From Thraustochytrium sp. TN22 (Eukaryota > Sar > Bigyra > Thraustochytrida > Thraustochytriidae), in contig JABLUY010000137.1 in the NCBI GenBank assembly GCA_013306675.1, positions 35,692 through 99,691 of the forward strand: a stretch of DNA of 64,000 nucleotides. The letters run 5' to 3'. A program made the translations under genes and the position numbers. Positions 55,401 through 64,000 of this stretch are shown piece by piece (within the stretch, counting starts at the first letter, position 1; every line of letters begins with the position of its first letter). The notes below the pieces were generated by a model that saw only the letters and a list, made by a program, of their open reading frames with translations, was not told where the DNA came from and ran no database searches.

Positions 55401-57692
55401 TTCGGCCCGGCCCGCGCGAGCTTTGGAAAGGTGATTTACCTGCAACCGGCGGCGGGTCCCGAGATCGTTTTGCTGCGCGCCTGGTGTAGCCAACAGGCTG
55501 GCCGTCCCAAGGATGCCATTGCCGACCTACGCATGTTCTATGCGCGTAGCATGGACATCGCCGAGCCGCAGCGCGCACTCTTTTTGCTGAATCTGGATGT
55601 CATCGCTGGGCACGAGCCGCACGAGACACTCGACAGGCTCGTAGCGCACCACACCAGGGCCCCCAGCGAAGACTCGCTCAAGCTCTCGGTACACGCCCTC
55701 CGAATGCTCGCGCACCTCGAGCGGCGTCCGCTCACGGAGTACGCTGACGTGGTAGAGGCGCTGGTCGGCCAGGAGGGGGGCATTCCCATCAAGACAGTGC
55801 CGTCGACGGCGGTCCAGGTGCCGGACGGTGCTGGATTGGCGCTCGCTGCAGCAAGAGCGCTACACATGGTCGGCCGCCTGGAGGATGCGGCGCTCGCGTA
55901 CGCGCGAGCTCTGGAGAAGCAGCGCACGGGCTTGGCCTTGCTGCGCGCCCAGACGCAGGTGAATCGCGGCGTGTGCCTGGCGCAGCTTGCGGCCCGAAAT
56001 GCCAAAGCGAGCTCCAAGTCTGGCAAGCCCAGCATGGATGCTTTTGCGGAGGCTATGCGCGCGTGGGCCCAGGCCGGGCCAGACAATGTGATGGCCCTCG
56101 TGCATCAGGGTGACGTGCACATGTTGTGTGGGCAGCCTCGCAACGCGGCGCCTTTTTACGAGCGCGCGCTTGAGCATGCAGCAGACCGCGGCACACGGAC
56201 GTTCGTGCATCTGCGCCTCGGCTGCGCTCTCGCAGACGTGCGGCAATTCGGCCATGCATTGCAAGCGCTCGTGCGCGCCACCGCAGAAGACGAGCGGGAC
56301 CCGGACGGATTGCCAGCTGCTGCTGGCGGCGGCGCCGATGCGTGGTTCAACCTGGGTATCCTATATGACTGTGTCGGCAAGCTTTCGCGGGCGCGAGATG
56401 CCTTCACGAGGGCGCTCGCAGGGGAATCCGTGGCGATCGACGCGCGACTCAGCAGAGCAGTGGTAAGCATGGAGCTCGGCGAGCTCGGGGCTGCGCTCGA
56501 GGACCTCAACGCGCTGCGCAAGAGCGCAGGGGTGCTGGAGTCCGAGGGCGGCTTCTTGCGCACGGCGCTGCGCGTACACTGCCTGCTCGGCACTGACCGC
56601 CACAAAGCCGCGCTCCGGGAGGTCCTCGCGGCGCAAACGCGCTTGCGCGACCAACTCTCAAGCGTGGAACTTGCTGCCCTTTTGACGCTGGAGGGCGGCG
56701 CGCGGGCGGGCCTGTGTCAGCAGGAGCTGAGCCAGTTCGCACGCATGCGCAGTGGCGACACAGCACGGCATGCACTGAGCGCCGAGGACACCAAGGCTAA
56801 GTTGACTCGCTTGCAGGCGGCGCGCAAGGCCTGCATCGAGGCGATCCGCCTCGATCCGGACCAGCAGGTCAGCGCGAGGATAAATCTGGGCCTTTGTGAG
56901 GTGCTCGCCCTGCGCGCTGCGCAAGCGCAGGACTGCTTCCGCATTTCGCTGGAAATGCGAGCTCGCCGCGGGCCCGCATCGGGCCGAGAGGACCATCTAC
57001 AGCAGACCGCGCTCGCCGGTCTCGCGCTCGCGCATCTCACCAGTGACGAGCCGCGGCTCGCGGACTTGGTCCTGGCTTCTGGAACACGGCTGCGCGAGAC
57101 GCGGGGCGACGCCCTCAAGCTCGTGCATGCCGTTGTACTTCACGCAAACGGGGAGGTGGAGGCCGCGCTCACCGCGTACGCTGCCCTGGCCGAGCAGGCT
57201 GACGCGAGCCATGAAGTGCGCCTTTTGGGCGGCGCGGCGGCAATTCGCGCCCGGCGGCCAGAGCTGGCGCAGCAGTGGACCTCGCAGGCCCTTCAATGCG
57301 AGGCACAGGAGGGCCAGCACGAGGCCTTGCGCACCACGCTAGCCGTCGCGCTGTCGATGCAGGCTCGCTTCGCCGCAGCGGCGCGCGTTCTGAATGTGGT
57401 GCGCGTGCCAAGCAGCGTCAAGCGCGCCGCGCCGGATTCGTCGAGCAGTGCGTCCCATTACTACCTGCACTTTAACCGCGCCATGCTGCATGCGCAGTTG
57501 AGCGACGCGAACAAGAGCCTACGGGACTGCGACCTTGCACTGCAGGTCGAGCCGGCCGCCCTGGCGCTCAAGCTGTTGCGGGCGCACATGCTCGTGCTGC
57601 AGAACCGCAAGCGCGAGGCGCTCGACGCCTTCGGTGACGTCCTGGACGCCCATGACGGCGTCCTGCTGGACGCGGTCACTCTGGGCCGCTGA
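52470..57692 (+). CDS. Giant TPR-repeat protein
   Basis: 1740 residues from the ATG at 52470 (MGDEGVGRRP); the frame is open upstream only through the CTCG repeat. Residues 1-460 are disordered and Ser/Arg-rich, with a short poly-Gln/Glu tract (296-315). They include a 13-residue motif present twice, LSLGGSSNHFGLD at 19-31 and LSLGDSSKHFGLD at 67-79. From about 470 to the end, tetratricopeptide repeats dominate: LHLRYAQQKLAAGELRVALK, LKRAEVLARIGLWAEAYRDS, AEADLQEALRLKPSSVLCAC, AWFNLGILYDCVGKLSRARD and the last pair near YYLHFNRAMLHAQLSDANKS. No enzymatic domain seen. TPR solenoids act as protein-binding scaffolds, for example in intraflagellar transport or chaperone complexes, but nothing here identifies the complex. 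The next gene lies 252 bases downstream on the same strand. Confidence 0.87.
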   Translation: MGDEGVGRRPGAAARPQALSLGGSSNHFGLDPAASRKNLQTISGNATTTSFSMDGKDASMSARTRVLSLGDSSKHFGLDARDLVNASMRSSRALVTTTSTQGMSGSPQGLMRLPSKGSFAIRRQNSHTLPPSLQPKRPDGYIRQRFQGADEEALPLSTRSRSGYKHAESSFRAAKTRKEGGVAPLAGSNSKAARSADGSAHELGLWLQASHCKENSVIDEEGALSKESFESDRPLVSNDAQTDKSAGPAAKKAGASTRAAVPVRPPGGPARGKAPPNDFSGRSVVDTTSLTSREAQQQQQQQEEEEQKEEQQGPGEEHTSAAEHVKGRNRQVVGSLLGITESQQRGSVNIIAPQEVPNRVSEISHTSGGEESHRRASKRGLVSRTSSRLLLRRSSTRSRLLDEEAVEAISSTVDKPATSTYSRVHLTRAAAREQAQQPMSEENHRLQWTLQRSGSSAALAPLKSYGDAELHLRYAQQKLAAGELRVALKHNVIAVILAPSSPLPLLKRAEVLARIGLWAEAYRDSVRVIKLCAKRKQLVRLEWSARFLLAQACGRLADPRHAEAVKELLDLNADHALPSGLRTHVLAALARSKLDFALGRGESARETTDLISWALEDVAAIRAQISRPETGGGAEPGDREPVSAAAVAQLAARLHLELFGLVQTAQHLDAATAELSALQQAQDGDSSADTDLLLLASRMLLRAGKVDLITEMASAVLDRATASNKAKRSGEGSIHFKHASMRRRAGDSIVEDLSRKVSRAGRRSTMRRSSGVAAARRSSELTVSRKHLKALVSTVREPSQGETQPCPDLLFAASLLRGKSWAWRREFARAEADLQEALRLKPSSVLCACFLAEILCCQGAVDRAQCVLHAAVLRLAPLSAAAMAHVLRVRAELHILSGNPSSALADLHKLVGSAKTLGMLSAEERAYCVLRHAELRLALHGEASHALSVLADPAVAYGPWTAKVHLVTASANLALGLFGPARASFGKVIYLQPAAGPEIVLLRAWCSQQAGRPKDAIADLRMFYARSMDIAEPQRALFLLNLDVIAGHEPHETLDRLVAHHTRAPSEDSLKLSVHALRMLAHLERRPLTEYADVVEALVGQEGGIPIKTVPSTAVQVPDGAGLALAAARALHMVGRLEDAALAYARALEKQRTGLALLRAQTQVNRGVCLAQLAARNAKASSKSGKPSMDAFAEAMRAWAQAGPDNVMALVHQGDVHMLCGQPRNAAPFYERALEHAADRGTRTFVHLRLGCALADVRQFGHALQALVRATAEDERDPDGLPAAAGGGADAWFNLGILYDCVGKLSRARDAFTRALAGESVAIDARLSRAVVSMELGELGAALEDLNALRKSAGVLESEGGFLRTALRVHCLLGTDRHKAALREVLAAQTRLRDQLSSVELAALLTLEGGARAGLCQQELSQFARMRSGDTARHALSAEDTKAKLTRLQAARKACIEAIRLDPDQQVSARINLGLCEVLALRAAQAQDCFRISLEMRARRGPASGREDHLQQTALAGLALAHLTSDEPRLADLVLASGTRLRETRGDALKLVHAVVLHANGEVEAALTAYAALAEQADASHEVRLLGGAAAIRARRPELAQQWTSQALQCEAQEGQHEALRTTLAVALSMQARFAAAARVLNVVRVPSSVKRAAPDSSSSASHYYLHFNRAMLHAQLSDANKSLRDCDLALQVEPAALALKLLRAHMLVLQNRKREALDAFGDVLDAHDGVLLDAVTLGR

Positions 57693-57944
57693 CTTCCACT
57701 TTGCAGTGAAGCCAGGGGAAAGTCAGGGAAGTGAAGGACCCGGAGAACGAGAGATCCGTTTTTGACGATGCAAATGAGCGAATTGATGTGTGGCCTTTGA
57801 GAGTGACTTTTCCACGGACCGCTCCCGGGTCAAGTTGCGCTTGCGCTTGCGCGTGCGACGGCAGAGGCGTGGCGTAGCAGAGCCGGCTGCGCGCTCTGCG
57901 TAGCGCGGCGCGACGCAGTGCGGCGCGGCGCGGCGCGGCGCGCG

Positions 57945-59045
57945 ATGCCGGGATTCACCGGCCTTGCGCCCATCGAAGAGGACGGCAAGGCCGCGCCGAC
58001 CCCGGATGCGGAGGCGCGCGGTACAAAGGAGCGGCGCGAGGGCGGTGGCATCAAGAAGAAGGCGGGGGAGGGGGAGGAGGAGGGGGAGGAGGAGGGCAGC
58101 AAGGCCATCTTCGAGCGGGACCACAGCTTTGGCCAGCTGCTGCGGCGGCCGAGCCTGGAGTACACGCTAGGCGCGGCGGGAGGCGCGGGAGGAACTCGTA
58201 GGCTGGGCCGCAAGGGCAAGGACTGTGATCTTGAGGCTTGCGAGGTGGCGCCGTCCAGAGGCAAGAGGGGCCAGGTCCAATTTTCGGTCGCAGCCAGCGG
58301 GCACGAAAACGAGGATGCAGTCTTCGCCTGCAAACCGCGACGCACCACGGTTGTGCATAGCCAAATCGTCAAGGAGCATCCAACACTGCTGGGCACGGCC
58401 GAAAAGGCTGGGACCTCCGCGAGCTTCGCAAGGTCGCAGCGTTCAATCACGGATCTTCAGGAGACGGGGGGCTTGTCGAAATCGCGTCGCTCCGTCATGG
58501 AGCGTCGAGAGACTGCGCGTTTGCAGGCCGTCGAGCAGGAGAAGGACAAGAGCGCACCGAGGCCAAAGTCGCGCGGTCCGACGGAGCGCAAGACGCAGCC
58601 CGCGCGCGCTAAGCGCAGGCCAATGAGCGCTGTACCCAGTCAGCGTCAAGCAAAGCCCCCTCCTGAACGGAAGCGACCGGTGGAGCGGCCACAGTCAGCA
58701 GCGCAGGGATCACGTGTGGGCCGCGAAGAACGTATGCGGCAGAAACAGAGGAACGGTGTGGCCAAACTGCGGACACGAGAGCGGGCTAATGTGCAAGAGC
58801 GCATCGCTCGGCTGGATGAGCAGGCTGCAACGCGGTGGGACGTCACGTCACGTCTAGATTATGAGCTGCGGCTTCGGCAAGGGATCGAGGTCGTGAGTGG
58901 TGAGCATTTGGTGCACTGGATTTGGGAGTCAACCGAGGACGAGCGCAGCTCACGGCGGAGACACGTGGGCAGTGACGAGCACAAGGATGCGCGGACACTG
59001 CAGCGCGCGCGTTTCCGGACTGCGTGTGCAACCCTCTATCGTTGA
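57945..59045 (+). CDS. Basic protein of unknown function
   Basis: 366 residues from the ATG at 57945 (MPGFTGLAPIEED). Not recognised. It is rich in Arg, Lys, Glu and Ser, with a Glu/Gly run (51-60) and mostly disordered character to about residue 270. A charged helical segment follows (EERMRQKQRNGVAKLRTRER to LDEQAATRWDVTSRLDYELR), ending with a Trp-containing stretch (HLVHWIWESTEDE). Motifs such as RRPMSAVPS and RPQSAA recall the Ser/Arg-Pro low-complexity regions of microtubule- or flagellum-associated proteins, which is only a resemblance. It follows the TPR gene on the same strand, with its own ATG after a CGGCG repeat. The coding call rests on length, composition and the helical C-terminal part. 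Confidence 0.65.
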   Translation: MPGFTGLAPIEEDGKAAPTPDAEARGTKERREGGGIKKKAGEGEEEGEEEGSKAIFERDHSFGQLLRRPSLEYTLGAAGGAGGTRRLGRKGKDCDLEACEVAPSRGKRGQVQFSVAASGHENEDAVFACKPRRTTVVHSQIVKEHPTLLGTAEKAGTSASFARSQRSITDLQETGGLSKSRRSVMERRETARLQAVEQEKDKSAPRPKSRGPTERKTQPARAKRRPMSAVPSQRQAKPPPERKRPVERPQSAAQGSRVGREERMRQKQRNGVAKLRTRERANVQERIARLDEQAATRWDVTSRLDYELRLRQGIEVVSGEHLVHWIWESTEDERSSRRRHVGSDEHKDARTLQRARFRTACATLYR

Positions 59046-59203
59046 CTCTAGGCCTAAAGCTGGCCTCGTCGCTGGCAATGATGATAATGTTGACAAGTGC
59101 GTGGTGGTGGTGGCCGTACGATGATCAAAGTGGAGAGTTTTGAAGCAAGATGACGCATAAGCTATACATTGTACAAGGAGTGTGGCTCGGATACGGATTT
59201 CCC

Positions 59204-60541
59204 TTAGAACCCAGCGTTACTGCTGCCGCCGCCGCGGCTGCTGCTGCTGCCTGCGCCGGTGGTGGTTTGGTAATGGTGCTGGTGCTGGTGTTGCAGATGG
59301 TGCGGATGCTGCTGATGAAAGAGGCTCCAGTGGTCGCCCTTGTGGGTGGGGCCGGGCCCCTTCTTGGAGCGGAGAAAGTCGCCCTGAGATGGTCCATCCA
59401 GCTCCTTGGCGTCGGTCTTGGACTCAAAGTCGAAGGTGTGTGTGCTGAGGCCGGCGGTGACGGCAGCGGCCTTGCGTGAGGGCTGCGCAAGGCCGAGGCG
59501 CTGACGGTAGCAACGGCCCTCGTGGCGCATGATGGGCTCGATATGCTCCATGAACTCCTGCTGAGGGCCGATGATGCTCCCCGGGCGGCAGATGCGGAGC
59601 CAGCCAATGGTCTCCGCGGCGGTCAAACCAAAGTGCTTGATAATGTAGGCACCGATGCAGGTGCCAGTGCGGCCGAGGCCAGCCTTGCAGTGCACGGCAA
59701 TGGCGCCCTCGTTGTTTTCGCAGGCCTCGATGAAGCGCTTCAGCACATGATCAGGCGGGCAGGTACCGTCCGGGTAGACAAGGTCGAGGTGGCGGATGCC
59801 GGCACGCTCAAAGCGCTTCTCGTCGTAGCATTTGCGGTTGAGGCGGACTACGAGCGTGACGTTGCGCTTTTTGAAGTACGGGATGTAGAACTCGGGCGTG
59901 AGCGTATCATAGCCCTCGGCGGTGCGCATGCGGCGGTCGTGCGGGCCGGCGAAAGCAAGGAACTTGTCCGGGACGATCCAGTTGAGGTCGCCAGCCTCGA
60001 CCTGCTCGAAGTGCTCGTACTCTTCGATGTCAAAGGTGGAGAAGTCGACGAAGCGCCTCTCGAGGGCCTTGTTGAGGCCGCGCAGGCAGTCGAGCACGGA
60101 AAGCTTGTACGAACACTCGTATGGAGTGGCGTCGTGGAAGGGTGGAAAGGGCGGGTGGACGTTGTGGAAGGGCTCGTATGCCTGCTCGGGCGAGCGCCGC
60201 AGGTAGATGATGGAGAAGGCGGCGATGAGGAAGGCGGCGTTGGCGCGCTTCTGGCTGTTGGTGCTCGAGTAATAGTAGATGCGCTTGCCGCGCAGCTTGG
60301 GGTCAGCGAGCAGCTCGTTGAGGATCTGGCAGAACCGGAAGAGCTGTCCGAGGTTGAGAGGGCCAAAGTCCTTGAAGAAGTTCCAGTAGACGAGCTCCTC
60401 GTCGATGCTGAAGAAGGCCACCTTGCGCTGGCGCTGCGGCCGCCGCGGCAGCGCCACGTAGTAGAGACGGTCGGGAATGAACTCGAAGGCGCCCGACAGG
60501 TCGTTCGGCGGCACCTCTGTCATGGCACCCGTCGCCATCAT
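59204..60541 (-). CDS. CDC14: CDC14-family dual-specificity phosphatase
   Basis: 445 residues from the first of two adjacent ATGs at 60541 (MMATGAMTEV). The N-terminal CDC14 domain (20-165: FEFIPDRLYYVALPRRP, VYWNFFKDFGPLNLGQLFRF, YYSSTNSQKRANAAFLI) precedes the catalytic domain. The P-loop is HCKAGLGRTG with nucleophile Cys285 and Arg291; Asp258 in YPDGT is the likely general acid. RICRPGSIIGPQQEF (317-331) is diagnostic of CDC14. CDC14 enzymes dephosphorylate CDK-type Ser-Pro sites and act in mitotic exit, cytokinesis or ciliary functions depending on lineage. The tail after 385 is disordered and His/Gln-rich (HPHHLQHQHQHHY) and then Gly/Ser. Intronless. The role in this organism is inferred. 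Confidence 0.95.
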   Translation of the reverse strand: MMATGAMTEVPPNDLSGAFEFIPDRLYYVALPRRPQRQRKVAFFSIDEELVYWNFFKDFGPLNLGQLFRFCQILNELLADPKLRGKRIYYYSSTNSQKRANAAFLIAAFSIIYLRRSPEQAYEPFHNVHPPFPPFHDATPYECSYKLSVLDCLRGLNKALERRFVDFSTFDIEEYEHFEQVEAGDLNWIVPDKFLAFAGPHDRRMRTAEGYDTLTPEFYIPYFKKRNVTLVVRLNRKCYDEKRFERAGIRHLDLVYPDGTCPPDHVLKRFIEACENNEGAIAVHCKAGLGRTGTCIGAYIIKHFGLTAAETIGWLRICRPGSIIGPQQEFMEHIEPIMRHEGRCYRQRLGLAQPSRKAAAVTAGLSTHTFDFESKTDAKELDGPSQGDFLRSKKGPGPTHKGDHWSLFHQQHPHHLQHQHQHHYQTTTGAGSSSSRGGGSSNAGF

Positions 60542-60787
60542 GCTGCTACTGCTGCCGCTGCCTCTGCTGCCGCTCGCTGCTCCTGCTGCGAGGCTCGACG
60601 ACGCGTCGCCGTCTTCGTGAGCCACCAAGTACGATACGAAACTGCTGCTGAGGCTCGCTCGCCCCCTCGCACCCCGGCGCGCGCACGCACGCGCACGCAC
60701 GGCCCTGAGGCCGGCTCAGCGAGCGAGCGAGGGAATGCGAAAGCGAACCACGCAGGCGAGCCGGCCGAGGCTGACTCGCAGGCTGCT

Positions 60788-60824
<37 letters not shown>

Positions 60825-61777
60825 GCTGCAGGCTGTTGGTGGCTGCCGCGGCACAGGGTGGGTGATGCGGGACTGAGCGCCGCCCAGGGCTGGACGCCGC
60901 CGCCGCGCCAGGGGCTCGCTCGCTCGCACGCTCGCCGCGCCAGCCCGCCGCGCCCCGAGTCCAGGTCCAGGGCGCCGCGCCCGCGCTGCGGCGGTCCGCG
61001 CCGCGAGGGGGTGCGCGCGCGTACTCTCACTGCTGGGTCCGGTTACCTGACAGCTCAAATGCAAACCATAGCTGCACCCAGCATCGGGATGCGGGTGTGC
61101 GCTTCGCGCAGTCCGAGCCATGGCGCTTGCGGGCGCGGCGCGTGCAGGTCGCCGAGCACGGGAGGCGAAACAGTGGCAGCGTGCTTGCGAAGAAGAAGGG
61201 AACGGGAGCAACGGGAGCAACATCAGCATGCGCCAGCAAGCTGAGAGCTCGCGAGGGTGAGCTCTCTTTCCTCTTCTCGGTGCGAGGATGCATAGGTGCA
61301 TTCTTGTGGTGATGGCGCGGGGGTGGCGGAAACGACCGTTCGGGACCGCGTCTCTTTCGCCGCGGACCATGCCAGGGCGCGGAGTCCACTGCCGGACACG
61401 ACCAGCGCGGGCTCGCTCTGAAGCGCGGCGGGCTCGAGCCTGGAGTGCTGCGGGCCTGAGACTGGGGCGCGGCGGGCTTGCTGGCGTGTCAAAGCAAGCC
61501 AGTTGAAGGAAGCACGCAAGCACGCAAGCACGCAAGCAAGCGAGCAAGAAAAGAAAGCCTGACATGTGAGAGAGAAAAAAAAGAACCTCTTGCTCTGGCA
61601 CAGCAGCAGCCTTGGCGGCTGAGTGATCTCCAGCCAGGTTCAGTTCATTGCAGGCAAATGGCTATGGTTGGGTTATGTGTGATAGATGTAAAAAAAAGGG
61701 AAAGAGCTGGATGGCTGCAAGCAAGTAGGTAGGACCTTGGCTCGTGCTCGGCTTGCTCACACACACACATAGCTCGT
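60542..61777. promoter_or_regulatory. Upstream region of CDC14
   Basis: 1.24 kb between CDC14 and the stop of the carboxylase gene, both on the minus strand. Contains a (GCT)n run of about eleven units at 60793-60828, GCAC/ACGC units at 60680-60700 and AAGCACGC units at 61510-61537. The part nearest the carboxylase stop (61540-61777) is more AT-rich, with A-runs, and looks like 3' flank. No gene is supported. Confidence 0.5.
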
Positions 61778-63913
61778 TTACTCGAACTCGACAATCTCCT
61801 GGTCGACAGCAAGAGTGGAGCCAGGCTCAGCGTAAATCTTCTTGACGACGCCGTTGCGCTCGGCCCGGAGCACGTTCTGCATCTTCATGGCCTCGACGAC
61901 TGCGAGCGCCTGGCCGGCAAAGACCTCCTGGCCTTCCTCGACGTCGACGGAGACCAGCGCGCCCGGCATGGGGGAGAGGAGCCACTTGGCCATGTCGACC
62001 TCGGGCTTGGCGAGCATGTACTTGGACATCTTGTACTCGAGCTCGGAGTGGACGAGGACGTCCTTGATGGCACCGCAGTACTGGAGGCGCCAGCCCTGGG
62101 GCAGGCGGTCGAGGCACTGCACAACCTGCGGCGCGCCATCGACGACAGTGCGCACAAGGATGCTGCCCGGGACGTAGTCGACGTGGTCGACGTCGAAGCG
62201 CGCAACCTCGGCGCCGGAGTCGACGTCGCACACGATGGTGGCGCCGGACTCGGGGTCCGGGACGACCTTGAAGGCCTTGTCATCGATGGAGACGACAAAG
62301 GTGAAGGGCTGAACAGACTCGCGGAAGGCGTCGAGGCGCACAGTGGTGAGCTCGTTGCGAGCCTCCTGGATGAGCGCGGCGAGAGCGGCGAGCGTGGTGG
62401 TCTCCGGGTCGGTGAGCTTGACACCGGTAAAGCCCTCGGGGTACTCCTCCTCGATGAACTTGGTGGTGATGTCACCGCTGCGGAACTTGGGGTGGCGGCA
62501 GACGTCGATGAGAAAGTTCATGTTGTGGCCGAGGCCCTTGACCACGTAGTTGTCGAGGGCGAGCTCGAGGCGCTCAAGCGCCTCCTCACGCGTGTCGGCG
62601 TGGGTGATGAGCTTGCAAATCATCGGGTCGTAGAACATGCTGATCTCGGAGCCCTGGGAGACGCCGGTGTCGACGCGCACGCCCGGCACCACCTCCTCGG
62701 TGGGCTGCTCGTAGTCGATGAGGCGACCAGTGCTGGGCAGGAAGCCGCGGAAGGGGTCCTCCGCGTACACGCGGGCCTCGTGCGCCCAGCCGAGGATGGG
62801 GCGGTCCTCCTTCATGAGGTCCTCCGGCAGCTTGTGGCCGGCGGCGACGCGGATCATCTGCTCGACGAGATCGACGCCCGAGACGAGCTCCGAGACCGGG
62901 TGCTCGACCTGCAGTCGCGTGTTCATCTCGAGGAAGTAGAAGTTGCGGTGCTTGTCGCAGAGGAACTCGACGGTGCCGGCGCTGCGGTAGTCGACGGCCT
63001 TGGCGAGCTGAATGGCCTCCGCCTGCATGGCCTTGCGCGTCTCCGGGTCGAGGAAGGTGCTGGGGCTCTCCTCAAGCACCTTCTGGTTGCGGCGCTGGAT
63101 GCTGCACTCGCGCTCCGGGAGCGCCGCGACGTTGCCGTGGGTGTCGGCGATGAGCTGGATCTCGATGTGGCGCGGCTCCTCGACGAACTTCTCGATGAAG
63201 ATGCGGTCGTCGCCGAAGGACGAGCGCGCCTCCTCGGTGGACAGCTTAAAGCCCTCAATGGCCTGGGCGTCGTTCCAGGCGATGCGCATGCCCTTGCCAC
63301 CACCGCCGGCGCTGGCCTTGATCATGACGGGGTAGCCGATCTCGTTGGCGATCTGCTTGATCTGGTCATCGGTCTTGACGATGGCCAGGCTGCCCGGCAC
63401 GGTGCTGACGCCGGCGTCGATGGCCAGCTGCTTCGACTCGATCTTGTCGCCCATGGCGGTGATGGCCTTGGCGCCAGGGCCAATGAAGGCCACGTTGTTG
63501 GCCTCGAGGCGCTCCGCGAAGAGGTGGTTCTCCGACAGGAAACCGTAGCCCGGGTGCACGGCCTGGGCGCCCGACTCCTTGATGACCTCCATGATGCGGT
63601 CGATGTTGAGGTAGCTCTTGGCCGACGCGGCCGGGCCCACCAGGTACGCCTCGTCCGCCATCTTGACGTGCATGGCGTTGGCGTCCGGCTCCGAGTAGAT
63701 GGCCACCGTCTTGATGCCCATCTTGCGCGCCGTCTTGATGACGCGGCACGCGATCTCGCCGCGGTTCGCGATGAGGATCTTATCGAAGACCTCCTCGCCG
63801 TTGTACGTCGCCATGCCGCGCGCCAGCATCGCCGCCGCCGCGCGGCTGCGGCCCGCCGCCGCCACGCCGCGCGCCGCGGCCGCGCCGCGGCCCGTCGCGC
63901 CCGCGCGCATCAT
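61778..63913 (-). CDS. PCCA: Propionyl-CoA carboxylase alpha subunit, mitochondrial
   Basis: 711 residues from the ATG at 63913. The first 34 residues (MMRAGATGRGAAAARGVAAA and on) are rich in Arg/Ala/Gly without acids and form a likely mitochondrial presequence. The biotin carboxylase part (about 42-490) is complete: KILIANRGEIACRVIKTARK, the ATP-grasp Gly loop ASAGGGGKGMRIAW, ECSIQRRNQKVLEE and EMNTRLQVEHPVSE. A biotin-transfer-like linker follows, and then the biotinyl domain with AMKMQN, in which Lys677 would carry biotin. Sequence around GWAHEARVYAEDPFRGFLPS, PGVRVDTGVSQGSEISMFYD and GLGHNMNFL follows PCCA more closely than methylcrotonyl-CoA carboxylase. The enzyme converts propionyl-CoA to methylmalonyl-CoA in breakdown of odd-chain fatty acids and branched amino acids. 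The beta subunit is not in this window. Confidence 0.93.
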   Translation of the reverse strand: MMRAGATGRGAAAARGVAAAGRSRAAAAMLARGMATYNGEEVFDKILIANRGEIACRVIKTARKMGIKTVAIYSEPDANAMHVKMADEAYLVGPAASAKSYLNIDRIMEVIKESGAQAVHPGYGFLSENHLFAERLEANNVAFIGPGAKAITAMGDKIESKQLAIDAGVSTVPGSLAIVKTDDQIKQIANEIGYPVMIKASAGGGGKGMRIAWNDAQAIEGFKLSTEEARSSFGDDRIFIEKFVEEPRHIEIQLIADTHGNVAALPERECSIQRRNQKVLEESPSTFLDPETRKAMQAEAIQLAKAVDYRSAGTVEFLCDKHRNFYFLEMNTRLQVEHPVSELVSGVDLVEQMIRVAAGHKLPEDLMKEDRPILGWAHEARVYAEDPFRGFLPSTGRLIDYEQPTEEVVPGVRVDTGVSQGSEISMFYDPMICKLITHADTREEALERLELALDNYVVKGLGHNMNFLIDVCRHPKFRSGDITTKFIEEEYPEGFTGVKLTDPETTTLAALAALIQEARNELTTVRLDAFRESVQPFTFVVSIDDKAFKVVPDPESGATIVCDVDSGAEVARFDVDHVDYVPGSILVRTVVDGAPQVVQCLDRLPQGWRLQYCGAIKDVLVHSELEYKMSKYMLAKPEVDMAKWLLSPMPGALVSVDVEEGQEVFAGQALAVVEAMKMQNVLRAERNGVVKKIYAEPGSTLAVDQEIVEFE

Positions 63914-64000
63914 CCTCGCCTCAGTCCTCCGTCCCGGCCGCCGCCGCGATCCCAGTCCGCCGCGTCCCGCCGCGCGCCCTCGCCGCGCCGCCGCCCAGCC
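63914..64000. promoter_or_regulatory. Start of the region upstream of PCCA
   Basis: The last 87 bases of the window, GC-rich, belong to the 5' leader or promoter of the carboxylase gene; the rest is outside the window. Confidence 0.4.

Overview
The window looks like nuclear DNA of a GC-rich, intron-poor unicellular eukaryote. The genes are single, mostly uninterrupted frames on both strands, each starting at its own AUG with no ribosome-binding sites or operon spacing. The content is eukaryotic: flotillin, MRG15, Cockayne syndrome B ATPase, dolichol-phosphate mannosyltransferase, CDC14 and mitochondrial ribosomal protein bL33. A heterotrophic or plastid-poor stramenopile, thraustochytrid-like, would fit (an enolase with a mitochondrial-type leader, an AP2-domain protein, an Hsp33, a PRISE-type reductase), but that placement is inference. 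I found no tRNA or rRNA gene, transposon, CRISPR array or prokaryotic signal.

Layout. 0-3.1 kb: two tandem minus-strand alpha/beta-hydrolase paralogues. 3.8-13 kb: an RBM34/Nop12-type RNA-binding protein divergent from a redox chaperone Hsp33 with one intron, then an MRG15-type chromatin protein divergent from a CSB/ERCC6 ATPase. 13.3-20.4 kb: enolase divergent from dolichol-phosphate mannosyltransferase, followed by two membrane proteins of unknown function. 20.4-29 kb: mostly gene-free, with one AP2-domain protein in the middle and several structured repeats. 29-33 kb: flotillin with a 17-base coding start exon and a PRISE-family short-chain reductase. 33.7-40.6 kb: a large protein with EF-hand-like modules, mitochondrial bL33 with a 9-base coding start exon, and a Mn-type cation diffusion facilitator. 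41-47 kb: a 2031-residue secreted multidomain protein. 47-59 kb: a SANT/BAH-like protein, a secretory ankyrin-repeat protein, a 1740-residue TPR protein and a small basic protein. 59-64 kb: CDC14 phosphatase and the alpha subunit of propionyl-CoA carboxylase.

The genes are a mixed housekeeping set (translation and RNA processing, chromatin and DNA repair, glycolysis, propionate breakdown, ER glycosylation, membrane organisation) and no single pathway unites them. Three introns could be placed with confidence, and all three interrupt the first nine codons. That 5' bias was used to recover the correct N-termini of Hsp33, flotillin and bL33m. I saw no clear undescribed system. The best leads are the UBZ4-like finger in the CSB ATPase, the ankyrin repeats predicted to be outside the cytosol, the giant PA14/filamin/Calx-beta protein, and hairpin and 22-bp repeats in the non-coding parts.
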